Origin: Amycolatopsis pretoriensis
Lineage (GTDB): Bacteria; Actinomycetota; Actinomycetes; Mycobacteriales; Pseudonocardiaceae
Assembly (NCBI RefSeq): GCF_900107925.1
Contig: NZ_FNUJ01000006.1
Location: 1 to 64,000, forward strand
Direction: 5' to 3'
Length of the DNA stretch: 64,000 nt
Shown in pieces: positions 42,637-51,670 of the stretch. The translations under genes were made by a program, and so were the position numbers. A model generated the notes under the pieces. It was not told the DNA's origin and searched no databases. It saw only the letters and a list, made by a program, of their open reading frames with translations. Position 1 is the first letter of the stretch. Each line of letters opens with the position of its first letter.

Positions 42637-42654
42637 AGCGGATGACTATCCGCT
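42637..42654. promoter_or_regulatory. TetR operator 2
   Basis: AGCGGATGACTATCCGCT: 7-bp perfect arms around a 4-bp centre. It is the same length and shares both half-sites with operator 1. It lies 64 bp before the first structural gene. Confidence 0.8.
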
Positions 42655-42718
42655 CCCTCTAGTTCGCCGCCACCACCACCGTCAGGCACAGATCCGGACG
42701 AGCTGCGGAAAGAGACCT

Positions 42719-43171
42719 GTGGACATCTCACTCGAAGTCAACGGCAGTACCGAACACCTGGACGTCGATCCCGGTGTGACCCTCCTCGACGCGCTGCGCG
42801 AGCGGCTCGACGTCACCGGCCCGAAGAAGGGCTGCGACCGCGGCCAATGCGGCGCCTGCACCGTGCACGTCGGCGGCCGCCCCGTGCTCTCGTGCCTCAC
42901 CCTCGCCGCCACCGTGAAGCAGCCGGTGACCACCGTCGAGGGGCTGGCCACCGAGGACAAGCTGCACCCGGTGCAGCAGGCCTTCGTGGACCAAGACGCC
43001 CTGCAGTGCGGGTTCTGCACCGCCGGGCAGATCATGTCGGCGGTCGCCGCCGTCGAGCAGGACGTCGAAGACGTGCGGGAGTTCATGTCCGGCAACATCT
43101 GCCGGTGCTCGGCCTACCCGAACATCGTCAAGGCCGTCGAGCAGGCGAGGCGGGCCGATGCGTCCGTTTGA
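42719..43171 (+). CDS. 2Fe-2S subunit of a PaoABC-type molybdenum hydroxylase
   Basis: 150 residues. The plant-type cluster ligands are in KKGCDRGQCGACTVH with a fourth Cys in VLSCLTL. The second cluster is bound by CGFCTAGQ and NICRCSAYPN. The order and length match YagT/PaoA and CoxS. It has no Tat signal, so the enzyme should be cytoplasmic, unlike E. coli PaoABC. It starts at a GTG and overlaps the FAD subunit by 14 bp. Confidence 0.93.
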   Translation: MDISLEVNGSTEHLDVDPGVTLLDALRERLDVTGPKKGCDRGQCGACTVHVGGRPVLSCLTLAATVKQPVTTVEGLATEDKLHPVQQAFVDQDALQCGFCTAGQIMSAVAAVEQDVEDVREFMSGNICRCSAYPNIVKAVEQARRADASV

Positions 43172-44120
43172 GCTGACCGCGCCCACCACCGTCGAAGACG
43201 CGCTCGCGACCCCCGGCACGTTCCTGGCCGGCGGCACGACGCTGGTCGACCTCATGAAGCTCGACGTCCTCACGCCGCGGCACGTCCTGGACATCAACCA
43301 GGTCCCGCTGCTCGGCATCGACACGAGCGACGGCCTGCGCTTCGGCGCGCTGGAGCGGATGAGCGCCATCGCCGCGCACCCGCAGGTGTACCCGGCGATC
43401 TCGCGCGCCCTGCTGCTGAGCGCGTCCCAGCAGATCCGGAACATGGCCAGCATCGGCGGGAACCTGTTGCAGCGCACCCGCTGCTCGTACTTCCGCGACG
43501 TCGCGATGCCGTGCAACAAGCGCGAGCCGGGCAGCGGCTGCTCCGCGATCGAGGGCGCCAACCGGATGCACGCCATCCTCGGCACGAGCGACTCCTGCGT
43601 CGCCACGCACGCGAGTGACGTCGCCGTGGCTCTGGTCGCGCTCGACGCGCGGCTGAAGCTGGCCGACGCCGAAGGCACCCGCGAAGTGGCCTTGCGCGAC
43701 TTCTACCAGCTGCCCGGCGACACCCCGGCCCTGGAGAACGACCTGCGGCCCGGCGAGCTGATCACCGAGGTGGTCGTCCCGCGGCTGGACTGGGCGGCGA
43801 ACTCGACCTACGTCAAGGTGCGCGACCGGCAGTCCTACGAGTTCGCGCTGTGCTCGGCCGCCGTCGCGCTGGACGTCCGCGACGGCGTCATCGCCGACGC
43901 GCGGATCGCGGCCGGCGGCGTCGGGACCGTGCCGTGGCACCTGCCGGCCGTCGAGGACGCGCTGCGCGGTGCGCCCGCGACCCAGGCGAGCTTCGAAGCC
44001 GCCGCGGCCGTGGCCGCCGACGGCGCCCGGCCGTTGGCGCACAACGCGGTCAAGGTGCCGCTGCTGAAGCGGACGATCGTCCGCGCACTGCTCGAACTGA
44101 CCGAGGAGAGCACCCGATGA
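43158..44120 (+). CDS. FAD subunit of the molybdenum hydroxylase, YagS/PaoB type
   Basis: A 320-residue FAD-binding subunit: FLAGGTTLVDLMKLDVLTP and SIGGNLLQRTRCSYFRD hold FAD. Cysteines in RTRCSYF, MPCNKRE, GSGCSAI and DSCVATH reproduce the YagS/PaoB pattern, in which an extra 4Fe-4S cluster is bound. Ordinary xanthine dehydrogenase FAD subunits lack these. The ATG at 43158 overlaps the first gene; the stop overlaps the large subunit (ATGA). Confidence 0.92.
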   Translation: MRPFELTAPTTVEDALATPGTFLAGGTTLVDLMKLDVLTPRHVLDINQVPLLGIDTSDGLRFGALERMSAIAAHPQVYPAISRALLLSASQQIRNMASIGGNLLQRTRCSYFRDVAMPCNKREPGSGCSAIEGANRMHAILGTSDSCVATHASDVAVALVALDARLKLADAEGTREVALRDFYQLPGDTPALENDLRPGELITEVVVPRLDWAANSTYVKVRDRQSYEFALCSAAVALDVRDGVIADARIAAGGVGTVPWHLPAVEDALRGAPATQASFEAAAAVAADGARPLAHNAVKVPLLKRTIVRALLELTEESTR

Positions 44121-46291
44121 TCACCCGGCTGGACGCGCCGCTGAAGGTCACCGGCGAGGCGAAGTACGGCGCCGACCACACCTTCCCCGGCCAGGCCTAC
44201 GGCTACGTCGTGCTCAGCACGATCGCCCACGGCGAGCTCGAGGCGATGGACTTCTCCGCCGCGCGGGAAGCGCCCGGCGTCATCGGCGTGTACTCGCCGT
44301 TCGACCCGCTGAAGCTGAAGACGGCGACCTCGCCGCTGTTCGGCGAGACGTGGGTCCCGCTGCAGACCAAGGAAGTCACCTACTACGGCCAGCCGATCGG
44401 CTTCGTCGTCGCGGAGACGTTCGAGCAGGCGCGGGACGCGGCCGGGCTCGTGAAGGTGGCCTACCGCGAGCTGCCGGCCAAGACGTCGCTCACCGACGGT
44501 CTCGCCGACGCCGAAGACGCGCCCCCGGGCCGGGACGGCGAAGGCTCGACCCTCGAAATCCTCGAGGACGGCGTCGAGTCCATCGCGGACGCGTTCGCCG
44601 CGAGCCCGGTCGTCGTCGAAGCCACCTACTCGACCGCGACGCAGAACCACGCCGCGATGGAGCCGCACTCCGCCGTGGCGGTGTGGGACGGCGGCGAAGT
44701 GACTGTCTACAGCGGCAACCAGGCGTCGAACCTGCAGGCGATGGAGCTCGCCAGCGCGCTCGACGTCCCGCTGGAGGCCGTGCACTGCGTGAACCCGTTC
44801 GTGGGCGGCGCGTTCGGCGGCAAGGGCCGCACGTCGGCGCCGGCGTTCCTGGCCGCCGCCGCGGCGCGCGACCTCGGCCGGCCGGTGAAGTCCACGCTCG
44901 CCCGCGAACAGGTCTTCACCGCGACGGCCGGCCGGGCCGCGACGGTCCAGACCATCAAGCTCGGCGCGGAACGCGACGGCTCGCTGGTCGCGCTCAGCCA
45001 CGACTCGTGGTGCAGCACGGACACCGCGCGCTCGTTCGTCGAACCGACCTCGCACGGCACCTCGCGCGAGTGGTACGCGACGCGGAACCTGGCCATCAGC
45101 CAGAAGATCGTGCCGCTGAACGTCCCGCCGACGACGTTCATGCGCGCGCCCGGCGAGGCCCCCGGCTCGTTCGCGCTGGAGAGCGCGATCGACGAGCTCG
45201 CCGAAGCGCTCGGCATGGACCCGGTCGAGCTGCGGATCAAGAACAACTCGATCGCCCCGCCGGGCAAGGACCTGCAGTGGGCGAGCAAGCACCTCGACGA
45301 ATGCTTCCGCGTCGGCGCGGCCCGGTTCGGCTGGCAGCACCGCCGGCCGGGCGGGCACACCGACGGCGACTGGCTCGTCGGCCTGGGCGCGGCCACCGCG
45401 ATGTTCCCCGCCCTGCGGTTCCCGGCCACCGTCGGCATCACGCTCAACGCCGACGACACCGCCGAAGTCGGGACGAGCGGCGCGGACCCGGGCACCGGCC
45501 TGCTGACCGTGCTTTCGCTGATCGGCGCCGAATCGCTGGACATCCCCGCGGACCGGATCACGCCGAAGCTCGGCGACTCGGCCCTCCCGCCGGGCGGCCT
45601 GTCCGGCGGCTCGACGGCGACGGCGAGCGCGGGCACGGCGATCATGATCGCCGCGACCAAGGCGATCGACGAGCTCGTCGCCCTGGCGTCGGACCCGGGC
45701 GCGCCGTTCGAAGGCGCCGAAGTCACCTACGCCGACGGCCGCGTCTTCGCCGACGGGCGGAACATGACGTTCGGTGAGCTGCTGCGGACGCTGGGCCGCG
45801 AAAAGCTCGAGGTGACCGGCTCGTCGGCGCCCGGCGAGGAGCTGACCAAGCACTCGTTCAGCTCGTGGGGTGCCCAGTTCGTCGAGGTCCGCGTGCACAA
45901 GTGGACGCGCGAGGCCCGCGTGTCGCGGATGCTCGGCGTCTTCGACGCGGGCCGGATCATCAACGACAAGGCGGCCCGCAGCCAGCTGATGGGCGGCATG
46001 ATCTGGGGCATCTCGGCGGCCCTGCACGAGGGCTTGGAGATCGAGCCGAACGGCCGGCTCGCCAACGGCGACTTCGCGAGCTACCTGCTCCCGGTGAACG
46101 CCGACATCCCGGAGGTCGACGTCCAGTTCGTCGAGTACCCGGACACGCTGCACAACGCGGTCGGCGCGCGCGGGCTCGGCGAGATCGGCACAGTCGGCAT
46201 GGCCGCGGCGGTCGCCAACGCCGTGCACAACGCCACCGGCATCCGGGTCCGGCACATCCCGATCACCATCGAAGATCTGCTCGAAGACTGA
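44117..46291 (+). CDS. Molybdenum-cofactor catalytic subunit, YagR/PaoC type
   Basis: The 724-residue catalytic subunit oxidises aldehydes or N-heterocycles by hydroxylation. GEAKYGADHTFPGQAYGYVV opens the aldehyde-oxidase a/b hammerhead. PFVGGAFGGKG, MRAPGEAPGSFALESAIDEL and ARGLGEIGTVG (with the catalytic Glu) bind the Mo-pterin and substrate. The length suits PaoC. No Tat leader is present. A maturation protein of the XdhC/MocA kind is not in the window. A strong terminator follows at 46298. Confidence 0.93.
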   Translation: MITRLDAPLKVTGEAKYGADHTFPGQAYGYVVLSTIAHGELEAMDFSAAREAPGVIGVYSPFDPLKLKTATSPLFGETWVPLQTKEVTYYGQPIGFVVAETFEQARDAAGLVKVAYRELPAKTSLTDGLADAEDAPPGRDGEGSTLEILEDGVESIADAFAASPVVVEATYSTATQNHAAMEPHSAVAVWDGGEVTVYSGNQASNLQAMELASALDVPLEAVHCVNPFVGGAFGGKGRTSAPAFLAAAAARDLGRPVKSTLAREQVFTATAGRAATVQTIKLGAERDGSLVALSHDSWCSTDTARSFVEPTSHGTSREWYATRNLAISQKIVPLNVPPTTFMRAPGEAPGSFALESAIDELAEALGMDPVELRIKNNSIAPPGKDLQWASKHLDECFRVGAARFGWQHRRPGGHTDGDWLVGLGAATAMFPALRFPATVGITLNADDTAEVGTSGADPGTGLLTVLSLIGAESLDIPADRITPKLGDSALPPGGLSGGSTATASAGTAIMIAATKAIDELVALASDPGAPFEGAEVTYADGRVFADGRNMTFGELLRTLGREKLEVTGSSAPGEELTKHSFSSWGAQFVEVRVHKWTREARVSRMLGVFDAGRIINDKAARSQLMGGMIWGISAALHEGLEIEPNGRLANGDFASYLLPVNADIPEVDVQFVEYPDTLHNAVGARGLGEIGTVGMAAAVANAVHNATGIRVRHIPITIEDLLED

Positions 46292-46297
46292 CCGGCC

Positions 46298-46337
46298 GCG
46301 CCGGTGCGTTCGGCCACCTGGCCGAACGCACCGGCGC
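46298..46337 (+). terminator. Terminator of the molybdenum hydroxylase operon
   Basis: Two exact complementary 19-nt arms (46298-46316 and 46319-46337) are separated by only CC. The core is GGTGCGTTCGGCCA. The folded loop would open a pair or two. It starts 7 bp after the stop codon. Confidence 0.8.
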
Positions 46338-46446
46338 CGTTACCCATCCGCGACAACTCCCGCGACGGTCGCCCATGACGGCGGCCCGTCCCCGGTCCTA
46401 GGCTGTCGGGCACTCTCCCCGATCTTCCCCGAAGGGACCACCCGGC

Positions 46447-47877
46447 ATGACCGACCCCGTCGTCCCCACCACGTCCGGCGCGGTCCGCGGTCAAGTCACC
46501 GCCGCCGGCTTCGCGCTGTTCCGCGGCATCCCGTACGCCGCCGCGCCCGAGGGCGACCTGCGCTTCGCCGAACCCGTCCCGGCCCCGCCGTGGGAGGACG
46601 TGCGCGACGCGCTGAGACCGGGTCCGACCGCACCGCAACGCCGGCACGACGTACCCGGGCTCGACCTGTCGCCCCTCACCGGCGCCGGCTGGCGGCCCGG
46701 CCCCGAGTACCTGACCGTCGACGTCTGGACGCCGCGGCTCGGCGCGGCCGGCCTGCCCGTGCTGGTGTTCGTGCACGGCGGCGCGTTCCTCGGCGGCACC
46801 GGGTCGGCGCCGGTCTACGACGGCACGTCGTTCAACCACGCCGGCGCGGTCCTGGTGACCGTTCAGTACCGGCTCGGCGTCGACGGCTTCCTGCCGCTGG
46901 ACGGCGGCACGACGAACCTCGGGCTGCGCGACCAGCTGGCGGCGCTGCGGTGGGTCCAGGAGAACATCGAAGGCTTCGGGGGCAACCCCGGCAACGTCAC
47001 CTTCTTCGGCGCGGCCTCCGGTGCGGTGAGCGTCGCGTGCCTGCTCGCTTCCCCGCTCTCGCAAGGGCTTTTCCACAAAGCGATCGTCCAGAGTGGACAC
47101 CCGGACATGGTCCGCGACTTCGTCCAGGCGCGCCGCCTCGCCCGCGTGATCGCCGACGAGCTCAAGTCCGAACCGACCGCCGAGGCGTTCCGGAAGGTGT
47201 CGACCGAGCAGCTGCTCGACGCCCAGGACGCCGTCCTGCGCCCGGGTGGCGCGCCCGACCTGCGCGACGCGCTCGGCTACGACCGCGGGTACGGGCTCAG
47301 CCCGTTCCTCCCGGTGGTCGGCGACGACGTCCTGCCGCAGCACCCGGCCAAGGCGATCAAGGCGGGCGCCGGCCGCGACGTCGACCTGGTCGTGGGCAGC
47401 TGCAGCGAAGAGATGCGGCTCTACCTGGTGCCCACCGGCGCGCTCGACGCGGTGACCGACGACCAGGCCGTGGCGTCGCTGGCGGTGTCGCACCCCGACC
47501 CGGCCGGCGTGCTCGAGCGGTACGGCCTCGGCTCGGACGCGCCGGCGGGCGACGTCCTCGTGGGGGCTCTGACCGACCTGGTCTTCCGCGACGGCGTGCG
47601 CGACCTCGCGGAAAACCACGCCGGCCGCACCTTCCGGTACGAGTTCGAATGGGGCTCACCGCTGCACGACGGCGCGCTGGGCGCGTGCCACGGGCTCGAA
47701 CTGCCCTTCGTGTTCGACGCGCTCGGGCCGCTGTCCGGGCCGCGGGGCCTGCTCGGCGAAAACCCGCCGCGGGAGCTGGCCGACGACCTCAACGGCGCGT
47801 GGTACCGCTTCGCCGCCACCGGGTCGCCCGGCTGGCCGGAGTACACGGGCGAAGACACGCTGTTCCACACGTACTGA
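46447..47877 (+). CDS. Type B carboxylesterase family protein with altered nucleophile motif
   Basis: 476 residues of the para-nitrobenzyl esterase family: GIPYAAAPEGDLRF, LVFVHGGAFLGGTGS (oxyanion hole), VTVQYRLGVDGFL and HGLELPFVFD with the catalytic His. The usual FGESAG elbow reads FGAASG: Ala190 sits where the nucleophile Ser belongs, and a Ser (191) is one place later. The protein may be inactive or use a shifted serine. TAGGCT near 46399 could be the -10 box. GTCCA-N3-TGGAC lies at 47086-47098. It is the next gene after the molybdenum enzyme but has its own promoter region. Confidence 0.85.
   Translation: MTDPVVPTTSGAVRGQVTAAGFALFRGIPYAAAPEGDLRFAEPVPAPPWEDVRDALRPGPTAPQRRHDVPGLDLSPLTGAGWRPGPEYLTVDVWTPRLGAAGLPVLVFVHGGAFLGGTGSAPVYDGTSFNHAGAVLVTVQYRLGVDGFLPLDGGTTNLGLRDQLAALRWVQENIEGFGGNPGNVTFFGAASGAVSVACLLASPLSQGLFHKAIVQSGHPDMVRDFVQARRLARVIADELKSEPTAEAFRKVSTEQLLDAQDAVLRPGGAPDLRDALGYDRGYGLSPFLPVVGDDVLPQHPAKAIKAGAGRDVDLVVGSCSEEMRLYLVPTGALDAVTDDQAVASLAVSHPDPAGVLERYGLGSDAPAGDVLVGALTDLVFRDGVRDLAENHAGRTFRYEFEWGSPLHDGALGACHGLELPFVFDALGPLSGPRGLLGENPPRELADDLNGAWYRFAATGSPGWPEYTGEDTLFHTY
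47086..47098. other. GTCCA-N3-TGGAC palindrome (copy 6)
   Basis: Exact match GTCCAGAGTGGAC in the carboxylesterase gene, read as GTC CAG AGT GGA CAC. This is the third codon phase. AGT and GGA are rare choices in this genome. Confidence 0.75.
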
Positions 47878-47962
47878 CCCCACCCCGCAAGCGGTTGACG
47901 ACTCCCCCGCCGCGCTGCCAGGCTCAGACCGCCCGGACGGCCGGACGAAATGGGGACCACCG

Positions 47963-49240
47963 ATGCCCGAGGCGGGCTCCGCCGCACCGCCGCGCGCGCT
48001 CGTTCGCACGCTGCTGCGCAGCGGCACACCCCCGGAACCCGCGCAGCCCCCGGACGAGAACAGCGACCTCGCCGCCGTCGGCGACGCGACGCTCGCCCGC
48101 GCCGCGCGCTACTGGGTCGTCGTGCCGCTGACCTACCGGATCGCGGCGTTCGTCAAGGTGTTCATCGGGTTCGCCGCGGCCAACGGCAAGCTCGGGCTCG
48201 GGCCGGTGCTGGCCGCCACGGTGTTCGCCGTCGCGGCCAACACCGCCGCGGTGGCCTGGGTGCTGCGCGCGGGCGGCCTGCGGCACCGCATCACCGGGCG
48301 CGCCTTGGCCCTGGACCTGGCGGTGGGCGTGCTGCTCAACTTCGCCGTCGCCGCGACGGCCCCGGCATCGGTGCAGCCGTTCGCCGTCGACGTGTCGTGG
48401 ACGTGGCTGGTCGGCGCGGTCGCCATGTGGGCGGGCACGTCCGGGCTGCCCTCGGCGTTGTGGCTGCTGGTGGCGGCCGCCCCGCTCCGGGCGCTCCTCA
48501 CGCTGGCCGGCGGCCTGCCGCTGAGCGACCAGCTGTCGGTGACCCGCTCGATCGGCTGCATGGTCGCGCTGGCGGTGGCGATCGTCATCGCCGCGGGCAT
48601 CCTCATCCTGCTCGGCGCCGGTACCCGGTTCGCCGTCGACATCGGGATCCGGCGCGGGCGCGAGGCCGAGCGCCGCCGGACCCGGCGGCTCATGCACGAC
48701 CACGTGCTGCAGACGCTGGAAGCGCTTGCCATCTCGGCGCCCGGCGACGACACGCACGCCGTGTCCCGGCTGTCGGAGGTGCGCTCGGTGGCCAAGGCGG
48801 AGGCCGCCGAGATCCGCCGGCAGATCACCGAACCGGTGCCGAGCGGGACGACGCGCGGGTTCGCCGTCGAGCTCGCCGACGTCGCGACCGAGATGGCGCG
48901 CGACGGCCTGCGCACCCAGCTCGTCGCCGCGGACTTCGCCGACGACCACAAGCTGTCCCAGGACCGCCGCACCGCGATGTGCGAGGCGGTGCGGGAAGCG
49001 TTGCGCAACACCGTCAAGCACTCCGGGACGAAGCAGGTCGTGCTGCGCGTGGAGGAACGCGACGGCGGGATCGCGGTCGTCGCCCGCGACCAGGGCCACG
49101 GTTTCGACGTCCACGACCGGCCGCCGGGCTTCGGCATCACGCAGTCGATCAAGGCCCGCCTGGCCGAGGTCGGCGGCCACGGCACGGTCGACTCCCAGCC
49201 GGGCCGCGGCACCCGCGTGACGATGTGGGTGCCGGGCTAG
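47963..49240 (+). CDS. Sensor histidine kinase-like protein without adjacent response regulator
   Basis: 425 residues. About six membrane segments in residues 50-230 are followed by a dimerisation helix RRTRRLMHDHVLQTLEALAI with the phosphoacceptor His. The ATPase domain has CEAVREALRNTVKHSGT, VVARDQGHGFD and GFGITQSIKARL. It is of the NarL/DesK class. The neighbours are an esterase and a permease; no receiver-domain gene is near, so it is an orphan kinase. Confidence 0.85.
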   Translation: MPEAGSAAPPRALVRTLLRSGTPPEPAQPPDENSDLAAVGDATLARAARYWVVVPLTYRIAAFVKVFIGFAAANGKLGLGPVLAATVFAVAANTAAVAWVLRAGGLRHRITGRALALDLAVGVLLNFAVAATAPASVQPFAVDVSWTWLVGAVAMWAGTSGLPSALWLLVAAAPLRALLTLAGGLPLSDQLSVTRSIGCMVALAVAIVIAAGILILLGAGTRFAVDIGIRRGREAERRRTRRLMHDHVLQTLEALAISAPGDDTHAVSRLSEVRSVAKAEAAEIRRQITEPVPSGTTRGFAVELADVATEMARDGLRTQLVAADFADDHKLSQDRRTAMCEAVREALRNTVKHSGTKQVVLRVEERDGGIAVVARDQGHGFDVHDRPPGFGITQSIKARLAEVGGHGTVDSQPGRGTRVTMWVPG

Positions 49241-49325
49241 GCAACGGCCGTGCGCTCGAGTCCAAGACCGCGGCCACCCCGGCGGCGCACCATGCCCGGA
49301 CAAGCCACGCGGGAGGAGAATCCCC

Positions 49326-50756
49326 ATGTCCGACGCACTGCGCCGCGACGCGCTGGGCACGCCGGGTGTCGTCTTCCTCGTGCTGGCCGCCGTCGCGCCC
49401 CTGACCGGCATCGTCGTCATCGCCGCGCTGGGCATCGCGCTCGGCAACGGCGGGGGCATGCCCGGCGCGTTCCTGCTCGCCGCCGTGATCCTGGTGCTCT
49501 TCGGCGTCGGCTACGCGCAGATGAGCAAGGTCGTCACCGGCGCGGGCGGGTTCTACGTCTACGTCACCAAAGGCCTGGGCCGCCCGATGGGCCTGGTCGC
49601 CGCGCTGATCGCGCTGCTGGGCTACAACTGCTTCGTCGCCGGCGCGGTCGGGACGAGCGGGTTCTTCACCGCGAACGTCGTCGAGCAGGTCTTCGGCTGG
49701 CACACGCCGTGGCAGCTGTGGAGCCTGCTCTCCGCCGCGGCGGTGTTCGCGCTCGGGCGGCGCGGGGTCGACGTCAGCGCGAAGGTGCTCGGCGTTTCGC
49801 TGGTCCTGGAGGTGTCGATCCTGCTCGTCCTCGACGTCGCGGTGGCCGTCCGGACCGGGCTGGACGTCCACGCGTTCGCCCCCGGCGTCGTCTTCACCGG
49901 CTCGGTCGGCGTCGCGTTCCTGTTCGCCTTCAACGCTTTCGTCGGCTTCGAGGCCACCGGGTTGTTCAGCGAGGAGGCGCGGGACCCGCTCCGGACGATC
50001 TCCCGCGCGACCTACACCGCGATCGTCCTCATCGGCGTCTTCGCCGCCTTCACGACGTGGGCGATCGTCAGCGCGACGACCGTCGCCGAGGCCGGGAAGA
50101 CCGCGCAGGACCACCTCGCCACCGGGGACCTCGTCTTCTCGATCAGCCGGACCTACCTCGGCTCGTTCCTCACCGACGTGATGATGCTGCTGCTCGTCGT
50201 CAGCCTCTTCGCGGCTTTGCTGGCGCTGCACAACTCCGCGACGCGCTACCTGTTCGCGCTCGGCCGGGCCCGGGTGCTGCCTGCCGTCCTCGGCCGGACG
50301 AACGCGGGCAACGGCGCGCCGTACGTCGCCAGCGGGACGCAGATCGGGCTGGCGACGCTGATCGCGGCGGTCTACGCCCTGGCCGGGCTGGACCCGCTCG
50401 CCGACCTCACCGCCAGCATGACCGGCATCGGCACCCTCGGCGTGATCGCCCTGCAGGCGCTGGCCGGGGTCGCCGTCGTCGCGTTCTTCCGCAGGCGGCG
50501 CGACCCCCGGATCTGGCGCACCGCGGTGGCTCCCGGCCTCGGCGGGCTCGGCCTGATCGCCGTGACGACGCTGGCGTTCCTCAACTTCCCCACCCTCGCC
50601 GGGTCCGACGCGCCGGCGATCGCGCTGCTGCCGTGGCTGCTGGCCGTCGCCGTGCTCGGCGGGCTCGGGCTCGCGGCCTGGCTGCGAAGCCGTCGTCCGG
50701 ACGTCTACGCGGGACTGGACGACCTCGGACTCGAAACCGAGCCCGCGACCCGTTAG
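49326..50756 (+). CDS. APC-family amino-acid permease
   Basis: 476 residues with about 12 membrane helices. GVVFLVLAAVAPLTGIVV is the APC helix 1 and TGAGGFYVYVTKGLGRPMG the conserved second block. FAFNAFVGFEATGLFSEEA is the substrate-binding helix 6 motif. It imports an amino acid or amine in exchange or with a cation. The ATG at 49326 follows GGGAGGAGAAT. The stop is shared with the convergent zinc-ribbon gene (TTAG). Confidence 0.9.
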   Translation: MSDALRRDALGTPGVVFLVLAAVAPLTGIVVIAALGIALGNGGGMPGAFLLAAVILVLFGVGYAQMSKVVTGAGGFYVYVTKGLGRPMGLVAALIALLGYNCFVAGAVGTSGFFTANVVEQVFGWHTPWQLWSLLSAAAVFALGRRGVDVSAKVLGVSLVLEVSILLVLDVAVAVRTGLDVHAFAPGVVFTGSVGVAFLFAFNAFVGFEATGLFSEEARDPLRTISRATYTAIVLIGVFAAFTTWAIVSATTVAEAGKTAQDHLATGDLVFSISRTYLGSFLTDVMMLLLVVSLFAALLALHNSATRYLFALGRARVLPAVLGRTNAGNGAPYVASGTQIGLATLIAAVYALAGLDPLADLTASMTGIGTLGVIALQALAGVAVVAFFRRRRDPRIWRTAVAPGLGGLGLIAVTTLAFLNFPTLAGSDAPAIALLPWLLAVAVLGGLGLAAWLRSRRPDVYAGLDDLGLETEPATR

Positions 50757-51109
50757 GCCGCGCGCCGGGCGTCGCGCTCGGCGGCCAGGCTCGCGCGGCA
50801 GGCCGCGGTCAGCCGGGTGGTGGCGGCGCTGCCGCCGTGGCCGCAGCGCGGGCAGGTCATCGCGACCCGCCGCGTCAGCTCGTCGACGGCGACGCACAGC
50901 TCGGTGCGGCAGCCGCGGCACCAGCGGTGCCGGGTGACCGGGCTGACGTGTGCGGGCGAGGCGACGCACTGGTGGATCCACCGGCCGTGCACGTGGCAGG
51001 TCAGGCGGTCGTCCGGCGCCAGCAGGCCCATGTCCTCGGCGTCGTCTTCGGTGGCGAGCAGGACCGGCAGGCTGCGGACCCGGGTGGTGGTGCACGTCGT
51101 GGTGGTCAT
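50753..51109 (-). CDS. Small cysteine-rich, probable zinc-binding protein
   Basis: 118 residues. Cysteines are in pairs suited to zinc: WCRGCRTELC and MTCPRCGHGG, with LTCHVHGRWIHQC earlier. The last 25 residues are helical (ACRASLAAERDARR). The N-terminus is Thr-rich with one Cys. No named family is recognised. It is convergent with the permease and shares its stop region. Confidence 0.65.
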   Translation of the reverse strand: MTTTTCTTTRVRSLPVLLATEDDAEDMGLLAPDDRLTCHVHGRWIHQCVASPAHVSPVTRHRWCRGCRTELCVAVDELTRRVAMTCPRCGHGGSAATTRLTAACRASLAAERDARRAA

Positions 51110-51244
51110 CGCGTTCCCCTTTCCCTACCCGTTCGTCGAAGGGAGGCACGCGGATTCGACATCCCGACATGGTTGGCCGGAACCCGGCGGTTTGTGGCAT
51201 TCCAGCCACTCCCCGGCTCGCCCACGGACCACTAGCTTCGGCGC

Positions 51245-51670
51245 GTGTCGAAAATCCTGCTCTCGGTCCACGTCCTGGCGGCGGTGCTCGCCGTCGGCCC
51301 GGTCGCCGTCGCGGCCAGCATGTTCCCCGCCGCCGTCCGGAAGGGCGACGTCAAGGTCGCGACGATGCTGCACCGGATCTGCCGCGTGTACGCCTACGCC
51401 GCCATCGCGGTGCCCGTCTTCGGCTTCGGCGTCGCCGGCACGATGCACGTGATGGGTGACCCGTGGCTGCTCACGTCCATCGGGCTGACGGCCGTCGCGG
51501 CCGCCGTCCTCGCGTTGCTGGTGCTGCCGAGGCAGAAGCGGTTCCTGGCCGAGGAGTCCACTTCGGACAAACTGGGCCGGCTCGCGATGGTCACCGGCGT
51601 GTTCAACCTGCTGTGGGCGGCGGTGACGGTGCTGATGATCGTGCGGCCGGGCTCCTCGACCGGCGCTTAA
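51245..51670 (+). CDS. Four-helix integral membrane protein (DUF2269-like)
   Basis: 141 residues from a GTG. Four hydrophobic segments are visible: ILLSVHVLAAVLAVGPVAVA, YAAIAVPVFGFGVAGTMHVM, SIGLTAVAAAVLALLVL and MVTGVFNLLWAAVTVLMIV. His in the first helix and the general layout resemble DUF2269. Its stop overlaps the stop of the convergent acetyltransferase (TTAA). A near match to the 13-bp palindrome (GTCCACTTCGGAC) is at 51556-51568. Confidence 0.75.
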   Translation: MSKILLSVHVLAAVLAVGPVAVAASMFPAAVRKGDVKVATMLHRICRVYAYAAIAVPVFGFGVAGTMHVMGDPWLLTSIGLTAVAAAVLALLVLPRQKRFLAEESTSDKLGRLAMVTGVFNLLWAAVTVLMIVRPGSSTGA

